The notes beneath the pieces were generated by a model. The model was not told the DNA's origin. It did not search any database and was given only the letters and a program-made list of their open reading frames with translations. From a virus, in the IMG/VR virus record IMGVR_UViG_3300031803_000157, positions 1 through 50,062 of that record: a DNA stretch of 50,062 bases; one strand, given 5' to 3'. Positions 16,322 through 23,281 of this stretch are shown here, in pieces (the stretch's first letter is position 1; every line of letters starts with the position of its first letter). A program made the position numbers and the translations under genes.

Positions 16322-17319
16322 TATGGATTTAAGTGTATAACACTTCCTTTAATTGTGTGGACTCCGTTTGACTGGTCAAGTTTAGTTCCAACAGTAGAAA
16401 TTTGTGTATTTCCTAATACATCTACTGTCCAATTTCCACCGACTTCTACATCCCAATTCCCTGATATTTCGTATGAGGCATTTCCAGCAACTCTGAAATG
16501 AGCATCGCCGTCAACTGTTACGTACATATTACCACCGTGGTCATCAATCGTACTCTTCGTAATATGAACATAATCATTACCCATTGTAATTTTATAGTTG
16601 TCTCTTATTATCTTTGTGACTTTTGAGCCCTCTTCTCGAATCTCTTCAAATGTGCCAGATTTATGCCATCTCATCATTCGCTCGTGGTCTACTGTATCAT
16701 CCCATTCTTCTACGTGACCACTTTCACTGGCTCTTACGTGATTGAACGGATACTCAGCATCAAATGGATTCTTTGGTTCATCCCACATAATTCCACCACC
16801 AAGAGCAATAACTACATTTTTATCTTCTTCACGACCACCTTCTGTATCGAGAGGAGTTGGCTTAGACTCAGCCTCTTCCATATCTGGTGGGAATTTAAAT
16901 GTTTTTCTTGCTCGTCTATGGGTATCTGGTTCAATTAAATGTGTTTCTTTTGGATAAACTTTATTTGGGTCATTGAAACCTGTAGGTTTGGGTTTCTCCA
17001 TAGGATATCCGCCAATCGTACCCATCACAATAGGTTCTTGACAGTTCTCACCATCTCTAAAGAATCCTATTACCCACGTTCCTTCTACTGGACCAAGAGG
17101 CGTCTGTCCGATTCCGTTCATGGCCGCTGACGTAAGCGATTGCATAGGATGTGCCCAAGGCAAATCTTCTGTAGGGATGCCTTCATCCTTACCTTGTACC
17201 TTCTTTTCTGTATGTAAACCAGCGATACGTACCTTCATTCGCCCAAGTTTCATAGGGTCACGTCTATCTTCTACGACACCCGTAAACCAAATAAAACCAT
17301 CAAATCCCATAAATTGCAT
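16321..17319 (-). CDS. 5: Central spike protein gp5, without lysozyme domain
   Basis: 332 aa against 575 in T4. The N-terminal OB domain is clear: FTGVVEDRRDPMKLGRMKVR, GIPTEDLPWAHPMQ and SAAMNGIGQTPLGPVEGTWV align with T4 gp5. The C-terminal part (after about residue 195) keeps HVRASESGHVEEWDDTVDHER, then the short-period V.G.....V.GN strands of the triple beta-helix needle. The T4 lysozyme insert between them is absent, replaced by a short acidic linker (residues 135-170). It therefore resembles VgrG-like spikes of other marine T4-likes. A 12-nt gap follows the hub gene upstream; gp27-type hub and PAAR tip are encoded in the same operon. Confidence 0.92.
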   Translation of the reverse strand: MQFMGFDGFIWFTGVVEDRRDPMKLGRMKVRIAGLHTEKKVQGKDEGIPTEDLPWAHPMQSLTSAAMNGIGQTPLGPVEGTWVIGFFRDGENCQEPIVMGTIGGYPMEKPKPTGFNDPNKVYPKETHLIEPDTHRRARKTFKFPPDMEEAESKPTPLDTEGGREEDKNVVIALGGGIMWDEPKNPFDAEYPFNHVRASESGHVEEWDDTVDHERMMRWHKSGTFEEIREEGSKVTKIIRDNYKITMGNDYVHITKSTIDDHGGNMYVTVDGDAHFRVAGNASYEISGNWDVEVGGNWTVDVLGNTQISTVGTKLDQSNGVHTIKGSVIHLNP

Positions 17320-17331
17320 AATATATCTCCT

Positions 17332-18630
17332 CTAGGCTCTCGCCGCTATTGTTACATCTGGGTCTGAGAAGAACCCATCTTTCATACACTCTAAGGTGCA
17401 TACATATTCACTTGTATTAATCTTGTGGTGTATTGCAGTAACTAACCAAAGACCAGTCAGATATTGGTCCTCTGGTATATCGTGAACGTGAATATGAGTT
17501 GGAATTCTTACTTGAATAACATCACCAGCAAAAATATTTGTATCACCAGGAATATCAAACTTAATGATATTGGTTCTCAATTCTGCTTTCTTCATATCAT
17601 ACCAAGGATAATGACTGAATTCTCCTTTATCGTGGATATCATACAAGTAATTGGAACTCATAAAGCCACTATGTTGCCAATCATTAACGTCTTTAAAAGG
17701 CTTCGCTGGAGGCCCATTAAGACCGATTCCTTCTGCATTAATTTTATGTATTTTCTCATCATATTTTACTGTGTATGGTGTTAGACTCTTTTCCAATATA
17801 TTATGAGTCAAGATAGACCCTGCATATTGACCATTCAACTGCCCGTTTGAAAGGTTAAAGCGTTGCATTTCAGAGTAGTTCTCCATTATAGCATTATCAA
17901 CCGTGAATCCACCTGCATCGGACACCAATTTCATAGGCATATTCTTCAACTTCAGAAACCTTTTGGTATCTTGACCCTTTAATTCATCAATAGTTTTGAA
18001 TTTAAACCCATCATTATTCTCAAAGAACACATAGTCTGATGCTCCTTCGGAGGAGACACTGTTCCTGGCAAGAAAATTTATTACCTGGAAAGGATTCCAA
18101 TTAGGAACAATTATATTTTTCTCGTGTTTGGTCGGAGTTGCTTTTAAATCAGTCCAGAGGCCGTGGCTCCCAAATTCCAGGATATTTACACCGATATAAT
18201 CTACTATCTCAGAGGCCGTCATCTTCAAGAATGAGCGACTGATTTTCTTTTTGTTGTTTACAAAAAGATACTTGGATGATATTCCTATATCATATTCAGT
18301 AAATTTCGGATTCTTGACTCCATTGCTTATACTGTTAATTTTAAATTCTTTTTCAAGATTCGCTGTTTTCTTCATTCCAGTATTTGGGGTCTCTAAGGTA
18401 AAATGTACCTCTTCTTCACCAGAACCGACTATACCGTTTGCTTCGACAAATCCTGTACCATCTTGAATTTTTATATTGCCGAACATACAATTATTATATA
18501 TGGATTCGTATATAGAGAGTTGGGACACAATGCCACTTATCTCTGCTTTGTCTCCTTTATAATTTTTGAACTCGACACTCCATTCTGTTGTTGTTTTCGG
18601 GTCAAGAGTCTCGAATGTAGGCATCGCCAT
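17332..18630 (-). CDS. 27: Baseplate hub protein, gp27-like
   Basis: 432 aa. Recognisable features of the marine T4-like hub protein are EFKNYKGDKAEISGIVSQL at the start, KKKISRSFLKMTASEIVDY in the middle, PFQVINFLARNS...DYVFFENNDGFKF, and a C-terminal INTSEYVCTLECMKDG. gp27 trimers form the ring on which the gp5 spike sits and through which the tube is docked. The position directly upstream of gene 5 supports this. T4 places 27 in another cluster, so the 53-27-5 order is a rearrangement relative to T4. It could alternatively be called gpD/gp44-type hub; the structural role would be the same. Confidence 0.8.
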   Translation of the reverse strand: MAMPTFETLDPKTTTEWSVEFKNYKGDKAEISGIVSQLSIYESIYNNCMFGNIKIQDGTGFVEANGIVGSGEEEVHFTLETPNTGMKKTANLEKEFKINSISNGVKNPKFTEYDIGISSKYLFVNNKKKISRSFLKMTASEIVDYIGVNILEFGSHGLWTDLKATPTKHEKNIIVPNWNPFQVINFLARNSVSSEGASDYVFFENNDGFKFKTIDELKGQDTKRFLKLKNMPMKLVSDAGGFTVDNAIMENYSEMQRFNLSNGQLNGQYAGSILTHNILEKSLTPYTVKYDEKIHKINAEGIGLNGPPAKPFKDVNDWQHSGFMSSNYLYDIHDKGEFSHYPWYDMKKAELRTNIIKFDIPGDTNIFAGDVIQVRIPTHIHVHDIPEDQYLTGLWLVTAIHHKINTSEYVCTLECMKDGFFSDPDVTIAARA

Positions 18631-18636
18631 AATATA

Positions 18637-19140
18637 TTACTCCTGATGTTGGACTTTTGTTTGTCTCATCCACTCTGCAAATTCCGCTTCTATCTTTGGA
18701 ATATGTTTAGGTTTTAACAGCATTACTTGTCTTTTTTCATCGTTCTTATGTAGTTCCCAAACAAGATTAGTAATCGGTACTCTATCATTTTCAGGACTAT
18801 CTTCTTTGAAGTGTGTAAATTCTGTATCTTCATAGTGATGAATGCCATTTCTATCGTCATATGCCATATCAGTATATGCGTATACTTCGGATTCTCTTTT
18901 TACCCAATCATAAAAGGGGTCAATGACCTTATTAATAACACATATAATCCACCACAAATCTTGATTACCATAAACCTCGAGAGCCAATTTTTCTGGCGTC
19001 ATTGTTTCTGCAATTTTTGCCGAATAATAGAGTGATTCATACTTTCTTACAGACTTTAGAAGGTCTATTCTATGGGTAATGTCAGAGATTGTGACCCCAT
19101 TATACATTAACTTAGGAAGAACTTGTGTATATTTAGCCAT
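18637..19140 (-). CDS. 53: Baseplate wedge protein gp53
   Basis: 167 aa. The conserved core KYESLYYSAKIAETMTPEKL...YGNQDLWWIICVINKVIDPFYDW is the T4 gp53 family signature. The LysM-like fold of gp53 clamps neighbouring wedges at the baseplate edge. The start codon overlaps the gene 48 stop (TAATGG at 19138-19143), showing coupling, and the hub gene follows after 6 nt. A C-terminal basic helix (LLKPKHIPKIEAEFAEWM) completes it. Confidence 0.9.
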   Translation of the reverse strand: MAKYTQVLPKLMYNGVTISDITHRIDLLKSVRKYESLYYSAKIAETMTPEKLALEVYGNQDLWWIICVINKVIDPFYDWVKRESEVYAYTDMAYDDRNGIHHYEDTEFTHFKEDSPENDRVPITNLVWELHKNDEKRQVMLLKPKHIPKIEAEFAEWMRQTKVQHQE

Positions 19141-20201
19141 TAGTAACCTCCTTTTTGTTGAACCATATCTGATGTAACAATAGCATTTTCTTTGAGGTTT
19201 ATTGTTAATTGTGTTTCAATAGGTGCGCCATCTTCATAAGCATTCCACGTACCTGTTGGAGTATAATTTACATCGACAGATAAAATAAAAGAATCTTTGA
19301 CCATAAAGAGATTCATATTTCTTTTGTTACCATACCAAAACTCTACATTGACGGTCGGCGGAATTGCCAATCGTCCGATGTTTCTTAAAGTATCTTTTGC
19401 ACCGTGCAAACCAGCAGTAGCGGCATCGCCTTTCGTCGGTAAGTTTTTAGCGTTGTCAGTGGTAGCCTCACCAGCCTCTTTTCCCGAAGAGTAATTCACA
19501 TCTCCGCCTCCAATCCCTTTTGCCACAGGAGAAGCATATCCCTTGAGAGCAAGAACAATCTGATTAATTCGATGTTGTTCATCTCTATTCTTTGGGGTCA
19601 TTCTCCAAGAGAAGGAGTGTGACCTAAGTTCTGCTCCATCATAAACTAATCCCATATTCTGATTCATTACAGAACCCAGATTCATTTTTGCACTAGAATT
19701 CATCGTGGTCAACGAACTAATTAGTTTTGATACTTCTTGCCCGGCATGCCAGGCAGTAACACCAACCTGATTCGCTATGTCTTTTGACATAGTATCTTTG
19801 TTTATTCCAACACCTCTATTCACCATCATATCTTCTACTTCAGTATATTTTTGATTATATGCTGTTTGAAGAGTTAGTGGCATAGGTAACCAAATATTCG
19901 CTAATAGCCAACTATCTAGGCCGTGATTCTGCCCAGGGACCAGTTCTTCTCGTTTCACTGGTACCCAAGAATTAACTATTAATCTAGTCCAAAAATTACC
20001 AGCGGACACAGCATCATCAGGAAATTTGAAAACTTGTGGTGCCTTTGCGACTGAATCTATGACATCATCGCCATCACTTCCCTTAAATTTTTGAGATATA
20101 CTAAGGTCACCGACAAAATCGGCAGCCGCGTCATAGCCCTCAGCAACGGCTTTGCCTGCCTTTGAACCCGCCCAGTAGTTCCACGTTGCGTGGTGTAACA
20201 T
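19140..20201 (-). CDS. 48: Baseplate tail-tube cap protein gp48
   Basis: 353 aa, near the T4 gp48 size (364). It carries AELRSHSFSWRMTPKNRDEQ...INQIVLALK, the family's tube-like beta-strand plus helix signature, and ends with strands typical of a tube-initiator (VKDSFILSVDVNYTPTGTW). gp48 and gp54 make the two rings between hub and tail tube; the partner gp54 is encoded on the opposite strand at 21386. This is the first gene of the minus baseplate operon, whose late promoter box (20235-20242) is shared as a palindrome with that of the plus operon. RBS-like GAGGAGAAAT precedes the ATG. Confidence 0.85.
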   Translation of the reverse strand: MLHHATWNYWAGSKAGKAVAEGYDAAADFVGDLSISQKFKGSDGDDVIDSVAKAPQVFKFPDDAVSAGNFWTRLIVNSWVPVKREELVPGQNHGLDSWLLANIWLPMPLTLQTAYNQKYTEVEDMMVNRGVGINKDTMSKDIANQVGVTAWHAGQEVSKLISSLTTMNSSAKMNLGSVMNQNMGLVYDGAELRSHSFSWRMTPKNRDEQHRINQIVLALKGYASPVAKGIGGGDVNYSSGKEAGEATTDNAKNLPTKGDAATAGLHGAKDTLRNIGRLAIPPTVNVEFWYGNKRNMNLFMVKDSFILSVDVNYTPTGTWNAYEDGAPIETQLTINLKENAIVTSDMVQQKGGY

Positions 20202-20234
20202 TATTGATTTCTCCTCTTAAATAGACTCTTCAAC

Positions 20235-20242
20235 TATTTATA
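20235..20242 (-). promoter_or_regulatory. T4-type late promoter box driving the minus baseplate operon
   Basis: The minus strand reads TATAAATA 34 nt upstream of the gene 48 ATG. It overlaps its plus-strand twin (20241-20248) by two bases, the whole forming the palindrome TATTTATATAAATA. Confidence 0.8.
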
Positions 20243-20248
20243 TAAATA
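20241..20248 (+). promoter_or_regulatory. T4-type late promoter box driving the plus operon
   Basis: The plus strand reads TATAAATA only 6 nt before the gene 4 ATG at 20255. With the usual spacing, transcription would begin at or next to the start codon, so the first cistron may be leaderless. No Shine-Dalgarno sequence is visible here. Confidence 0.75.
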
Positions 20249-20254
20249 ACTGTG

Positions 20255-20698
20255 ATGGCATATAAAGGTAAATACAAAGTTCGTAATCGTGAAAAATATG
20301 TTGGTGCAGTAGACGATGTGGTGTACCGTTCTTCTTGGGAAAGACGTTTTATGGTGTATGCAGACACGAATTCCAAAGTAATTAGATGGAATAGTGAAGA
20401 ATTGGTGATTCCGTACAAGAGCCCATTTGATGGGAAAGTGCATAGATATTTCCCTGATTTCTGGATTGAAGTACAAGATGAGAAAACAGGCAAGATTAAC
20501 AATATGATAATAGAGGTAAAACCGAAAGCCCAGTGTATGGAGCCGAAGAAACCAAAGACTGCGAGAAGTAAATATCGCTATATGAGAGATTTAAAGACGT
20601 GGAAAATTAATGAAGCAAAATGGGAAGTTGCACGAGCATTTTGTGATGAAAGAAAGTGGCAATTTAAACTACTCACAGAGGACCACCTGGTAAGGTAA
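20255..20698 (+). CDS. 4: Head completion nuclease gp4
   Basis: About 147 aa. SWERRFMVYADTNSKV, WNSEELVIPYKSPFDG, HRYFPDFWIEV and NMIIEVKPKAQ are the hallmark of T4 gp4 (gp50/65), a PD-(D/E)XK-fold head-completion protein needed to join heads to tails; the Asp of FPDF and the Glu/Lys of IEVKPK form the nuclease-like site. ATG at 20255 is chosen over GTG at 20252 for agreement with the family start. It opens the plus operon immediately after a late promoter, and the next ORF starts one base after its stop. Confidence 0.92.
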   Translation: MAYKGKYKVRNREKYVGAVDDVVYRSSWERRFMVYADTNSKVIRWNSEELVIPYKSPFDGKVHRYFPDFWIEVQDEKTGKINNMIIEVKPKAQCMEPKKPKTARSKYRYMRDLKTWKINEAKWEVARAFCDERKWQFKLLTEDHLVR

Positions 20699-20699
20699 T

Positions 20700-21386
20700 A
20701 TGGCTGTAGGAAAAATACTATTAGAAGTCGCAAAGGGAGCCACAAGGACAGCGAGTGATGGAAATCAATATCGTTGGTTAGGGGCCCAGTGGGGTAAAGT
20801 TAATCCCAAGTCTGGTAAGGCTGGACAGATGGCTAGAAGGGGCATTGCCGCCGAATTAACGTCAGCGGCCAGTGGCAAAAAACCTTCAAAAGCACAACAG
20901 GCTAAGAAGTCAGTAGCGTGGTTCAAGAAAAAAGTAGGCGAATCTGCAAAAGGCTTCACAAAGAAATCAGTTCTGAAGCCAGGAAAAATGTATACGTTCG
21001 GTTATGATGCTAAACTCAAAGCAATCCTCCCTTATTGGGACAAGTTTCCTCTCATTATTGTCTTGGATGTATACAAAGATGGCTTCCTTGGATTAAATTT
21101 TCATTATCTATCTCCTATAGACAGACAGAAATTCTTCACAAAAATAATTAAATTCGCCAATCAGAAGGGTGAGCCAGAAGATATGACGGACAAAGCAAAG
21201 TTTCTTATCTCTTGGGATGCAGTGCGAAATATCAAGCACGCCGACAAAATGATACATAAATACTTATACGGCCACGTAAGAACTAGCCTATTGGAAGCAC
21301 CGCCAAATGAGTGGGAGAATGTTATATTTCTACCATATCAGAGGTTTGTTGGTGCTAGTGCTAAATCAGTTTGGGGTAAACCATAA
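20700..21386 (+). CDS. Conserved T4-superfamily protein, possibly DNA end protector gp2-like
   Basis: 228 aa. The first 90 residues are basic and Ala/Lys-rich (KPSKAQQAKKSVAWFKKKVG). The second half holds the conserved marine T4-like block PGKMYTFGYDAKL...LPYWDKFPLIIVLDVYKDG, LGLNFHYLSPIDRQKF, then YLYGHVRTSLLEAP and EWENVIFLPYQRF. This block is common next to gene 4 in marine T4-likes, where T4 has gene 2 (protects DNA ends from RecBCD), and I assign gp2-like only on synteny and recollection. The basic N-terminus fits DNA contact. Its stop overlaps the next start (TAATG). Confidence 0.55.
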   Translation: MAVGKILLEVAKGATRTASDGNQYRWLGAQWGKVNPKSGKAGQMARRGIAAELTSAASGKKPSKAQQAKKSVAWFKKKVGESAKGFTKKSVLKPGKMYTFGYDAKLKAILPYWDKFPLIIVLDVYKDGFLGLNFHYLSPIDRQKFFTKIIKFANQKGEPEDMTDKAKFLISWDAVRNIKHADKMIHKYLYGHVRTSLLEAPPNEWENVIFLPYQRFVGASAKSVWGKP

Positions 21387-22318
21387 TGCAAGTATCAGAT
21401 TTTAATTCAGTAATGACTGGAGATGATTTCCAGAGAACTAATGTTTATTCTGTAGAAATTGGAATGCCCAATGGCCATTACAATAACGCTGCCTCTGATG
21501 GATGGTTCGGTAAATTTTATAATAATTCAGACGAAGGTGTTGTTCAAAAAGGTCTTTCGTATATGGCTAAAAATGTATCAGTTCCTGGTAAGTCAATAGG
21601 CACAATTGATGCTAAACGATTTGGTCCTATTTACAAAGTAGCAAATGATTTAATTATAGACACGATAACTATGACCTTTATGTTGAGTGAAGATTGGAGA
21701 GAACATCTTTTCTTTGATGGTTGGATATCAGGTATTATGGGCCAAGTTAAAGAAGGAACTGGCACAAGTGTTAGTAATACTGGTGGAAATAGACAATTAT
21801 ATACTTTAACGTATTATGATGATTATGTCAGTACAGTTAATATTATTCCGCTTGATAGACAAGGGGGCAGAGCGTCCACTATTAGTTTATATCAAGCGTG
21901 GCCATCTGCAATGGGACCCGTTGAAATGTCTTGGGGTGGTGAAGCAGAAATTGCCACTTTTAATGTTACTTGGTCATTTAAAGATTGGACTCACGAGAGT
22001 ACGGCCGGTTGGTGGGCTGACTCAGATGAAGAAGTTTCTAGACCTGATATGAAAGACAGTGCAATAGGTGGCAAGCATACGAGAAAAGATTATAAATCAA
22101 ACCTAGAGGCCAAAGTTTCGGCACAATTAGTAACAGAAGATGGCGGTAAGAGAATTGCAAATCGAATGGATAACAACAGAAGCCGACACCATTTGAGAAA
22201 AGATTATAATTCTAAGGTTTCTGCGGTATTTAATGAGCGGAGAAACAATGCTCAAAGAGAACGAGAAGCAGTCGCTAAAATGAATGCAACCCCACCCCTG
22301 GATGGCGGTGGACAATGA
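21386..22318 (+). CDS. 54: Baseplate tail-tube initiator gp54-like (tube-fold protein)
   Basis: 310 aa, close to T4 gp54 (320). It shows the gp19/gp54 tube fold pattern: MAKNVSVPGKSIGT near residue 60, LIIDTITMTFMLSEDWREH, YYDDYVSTVNIIPLDRQG and YQAWPSAMGPVEMSWGG...TFNVTWSFKDW. gp54 sits on gp48 and starts tube polymerisation. The charged C-terminal extension (residues 235-310, many Lys/Arg/Asn) goes beyond a plain tube subunit and supports gp54 over gp19. The start overlaps the previous stop, and the 26-like gene follows after 29 nt with an AGGAG site. Confidence 0.78.
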   Translation: MQVSDFNSVMTGDDFQRTNVYSVEIGMPNGHYNNAASDGWFGKFYNNSDEGVVQKGLSYMAKNVSVPGKSIGTIDAKRFGPIYKVANDLIIDTITMTFMLSEDWREHLFFDGWISGIMGQVKEGTGTSVSNTGGNRQLYTLTYYDDYVSTVNIIPLDRQGGRASTISLYQAWPSAMGPVEMSWGGEAEIATFNVTWSFKDWTHESTAGWWADSDEEVSRPDMKDSAIGGKHTRKDYKSNLEAKVSAQLVTEDGGKRIANRMDNNRSRHHLRKDYNSKVSAVFNERRNNAQREREAVAKMNATPPLDGGGQ

Positions 22319-22347
22319 TAACATAATGAGTTATAGGAGATAATATT

Positions 22348-23103
22348 ATGGCATTACCAAAAATAGATACACCGATATATAGTTGTAAATTACCATCGGA
22401 CAAAAAACAGTCTGTGACCTACAGACCATTTCTTGTGAGAGAAGAGAAAATTCTTCTGACCGCGATGGAAGGGGCTAAGGGATTAAAAGGTCAAGAATTT
22501 CAGACCGCAGTGAGAGATGTGATTGTTAGAATCATCGGAAACTGTACAGAAGGAAAGATAGATGGAGATAAGTTGCCAGCATTTGATGTTGACTATCTCT
22601 TTCTGAATATTAGAGCGAAAAGTCGTGGTGAAATAATTGAACCATCCTTTACGTGTAATCAAGTGAATGATGCAGGAGAAGCCTGTGGACACGTAGACCA
22701 ATATAAGATTCAGATTGATGAAATCAAGATTGATTTTCCGAATGAAGATTTATCCAAAGTGATGATAACGGAAGATATTGGACTTCAATTTAAATTTCTT
22801 ACCACGGCGGAGACGAAGGTCCACGATGATGAAAAGGACCAGATTGAAAAGATGTTCAAGATTATTGTAGACTCTGTTGATTATGTATTTGATGCGGAGA
22901 ATGTATACAAGGGGTCAGAGACATCAAAGCAGGAAATGATGACCTTTATTGAGAATTTGACTGAAGATGCCTTTGATAAAATCAAAGAATTCTTTGCTAA
23001 TCAACCGAAATTGAAACACGTAATAGATTATACGTGTAGTAAATGCGGACATAAAGAGCCAGTCACGTTGGAGGGGCTGGAGGATTTTTTCGGCTTTGCA
23101 TAA
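22348..23103 (+). CDS. 26: Baseplate hub assembly protein gp26-like
   Basis: 251 aa. LPSDKKQSVTYRPFLVREEK followed by LLTAMEG is the start typical of the T4 gp26 family (T4_baseplate). Two zinc-ribbon halves are visible: FTCNQ...EACGH near residues 98-112 and YTCSKCGH near 231-239. gp26 acts in central hub assembly. A good AGGAG ribosome site precedes ATG 22348. The last codons contain a T TTT TTC heptamer, from which ribosomes could slip -1 into the gp51-like frame; see the separate entry. Confidence 0.82.
   Translation: MALPKIDTPIYSCKLPSDKKQSVTYRPFLVREEKILLTAMEGAKGLKGQEFQTAVRDVIVRIIGNCTEGKIDGDKLPAFDVDYLFLNIRAKSRGEIIEPSFTCNQVNDAGEACGHVDQYKIQIDEIKIDFPNEDLSKVMITEDIGLQFKFLTTAETKVHDDEKDQIEKMFKIIVDSVDYVFDAENVYKGSETSKQEMMTFIENLTEDAFDKIKEFFANQPKLKHVIDYTCSKCGHKEPVTLEGLEDFFGFA
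23085..23091 (+). promoter_or_regulatory. Candidate -1 frameshift slippery heptamer T TTT TTC
   Basis: In the 26-like frame the codons read GAT TTT TTC GGC TTT GCA TAA. T_TTT_TTC is a canonical X_XXY_YYZ site in the correct phase, ten bases before the zero-frame stop begins. After a -1 slip the frame continues CGG CTT TGC ATA AGT without a stop to 23279. A weak downstream stem (ATGAT 23107-23111 with ATCAT 23122-23126) could help. Frameshifting just before the tape-measure gene is the classic phage tail-chaperone arrangement. Confidence 0.55.
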
Positions 23104-23279
23104 GTTATGATACGTTGGCCAATCATTATAAGACCAACTTCCAACTTATGCAACACCACAATTATAGTTTGTATGATTTAGAAAATATGCTCCCCTATGA
23201 GAGAGACATATATGTGAAGTTGTTAGGACAATGGTTAGAGGAAGAAAAGATGAGACACGAGCAAGTTAAAAGGAAATAA
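23091..23279 (+). CDS. 51: gp51-like hub assembly factor / tail chaperone extension (frame -1 of gene 26)
   Basis: The open frame downstream of the slippery site encodes ISYDTLANHYKTNFQLM, then QHHNYSLYDLENMLPYERD, then a charged helix, stopping at 23279 two bases before the tape-measure ATG. The pattern (short helix, QHH.YS..DLE.M.PYERDIYV) looks like the gp51-type protein that follows gene 26 in T4-likes. The protein-like sequence begins before the only ATG (23148, leaving 43 aa), and no ATG or GTG precedes it in frame (TTG 23115 is possible). Expression as a -1 fusion to the 26-like protein therefore fits best. Coordinates given cover the frame after the slip. Confidence 0.6.
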   Translation, partial: RLCISYDTLANHYKTNFQLMQHHNYSLYDLENMLPYERDIYVKLLGQWLEEEKMRHEQVKRK

Positions 23280-23281
23280 CG

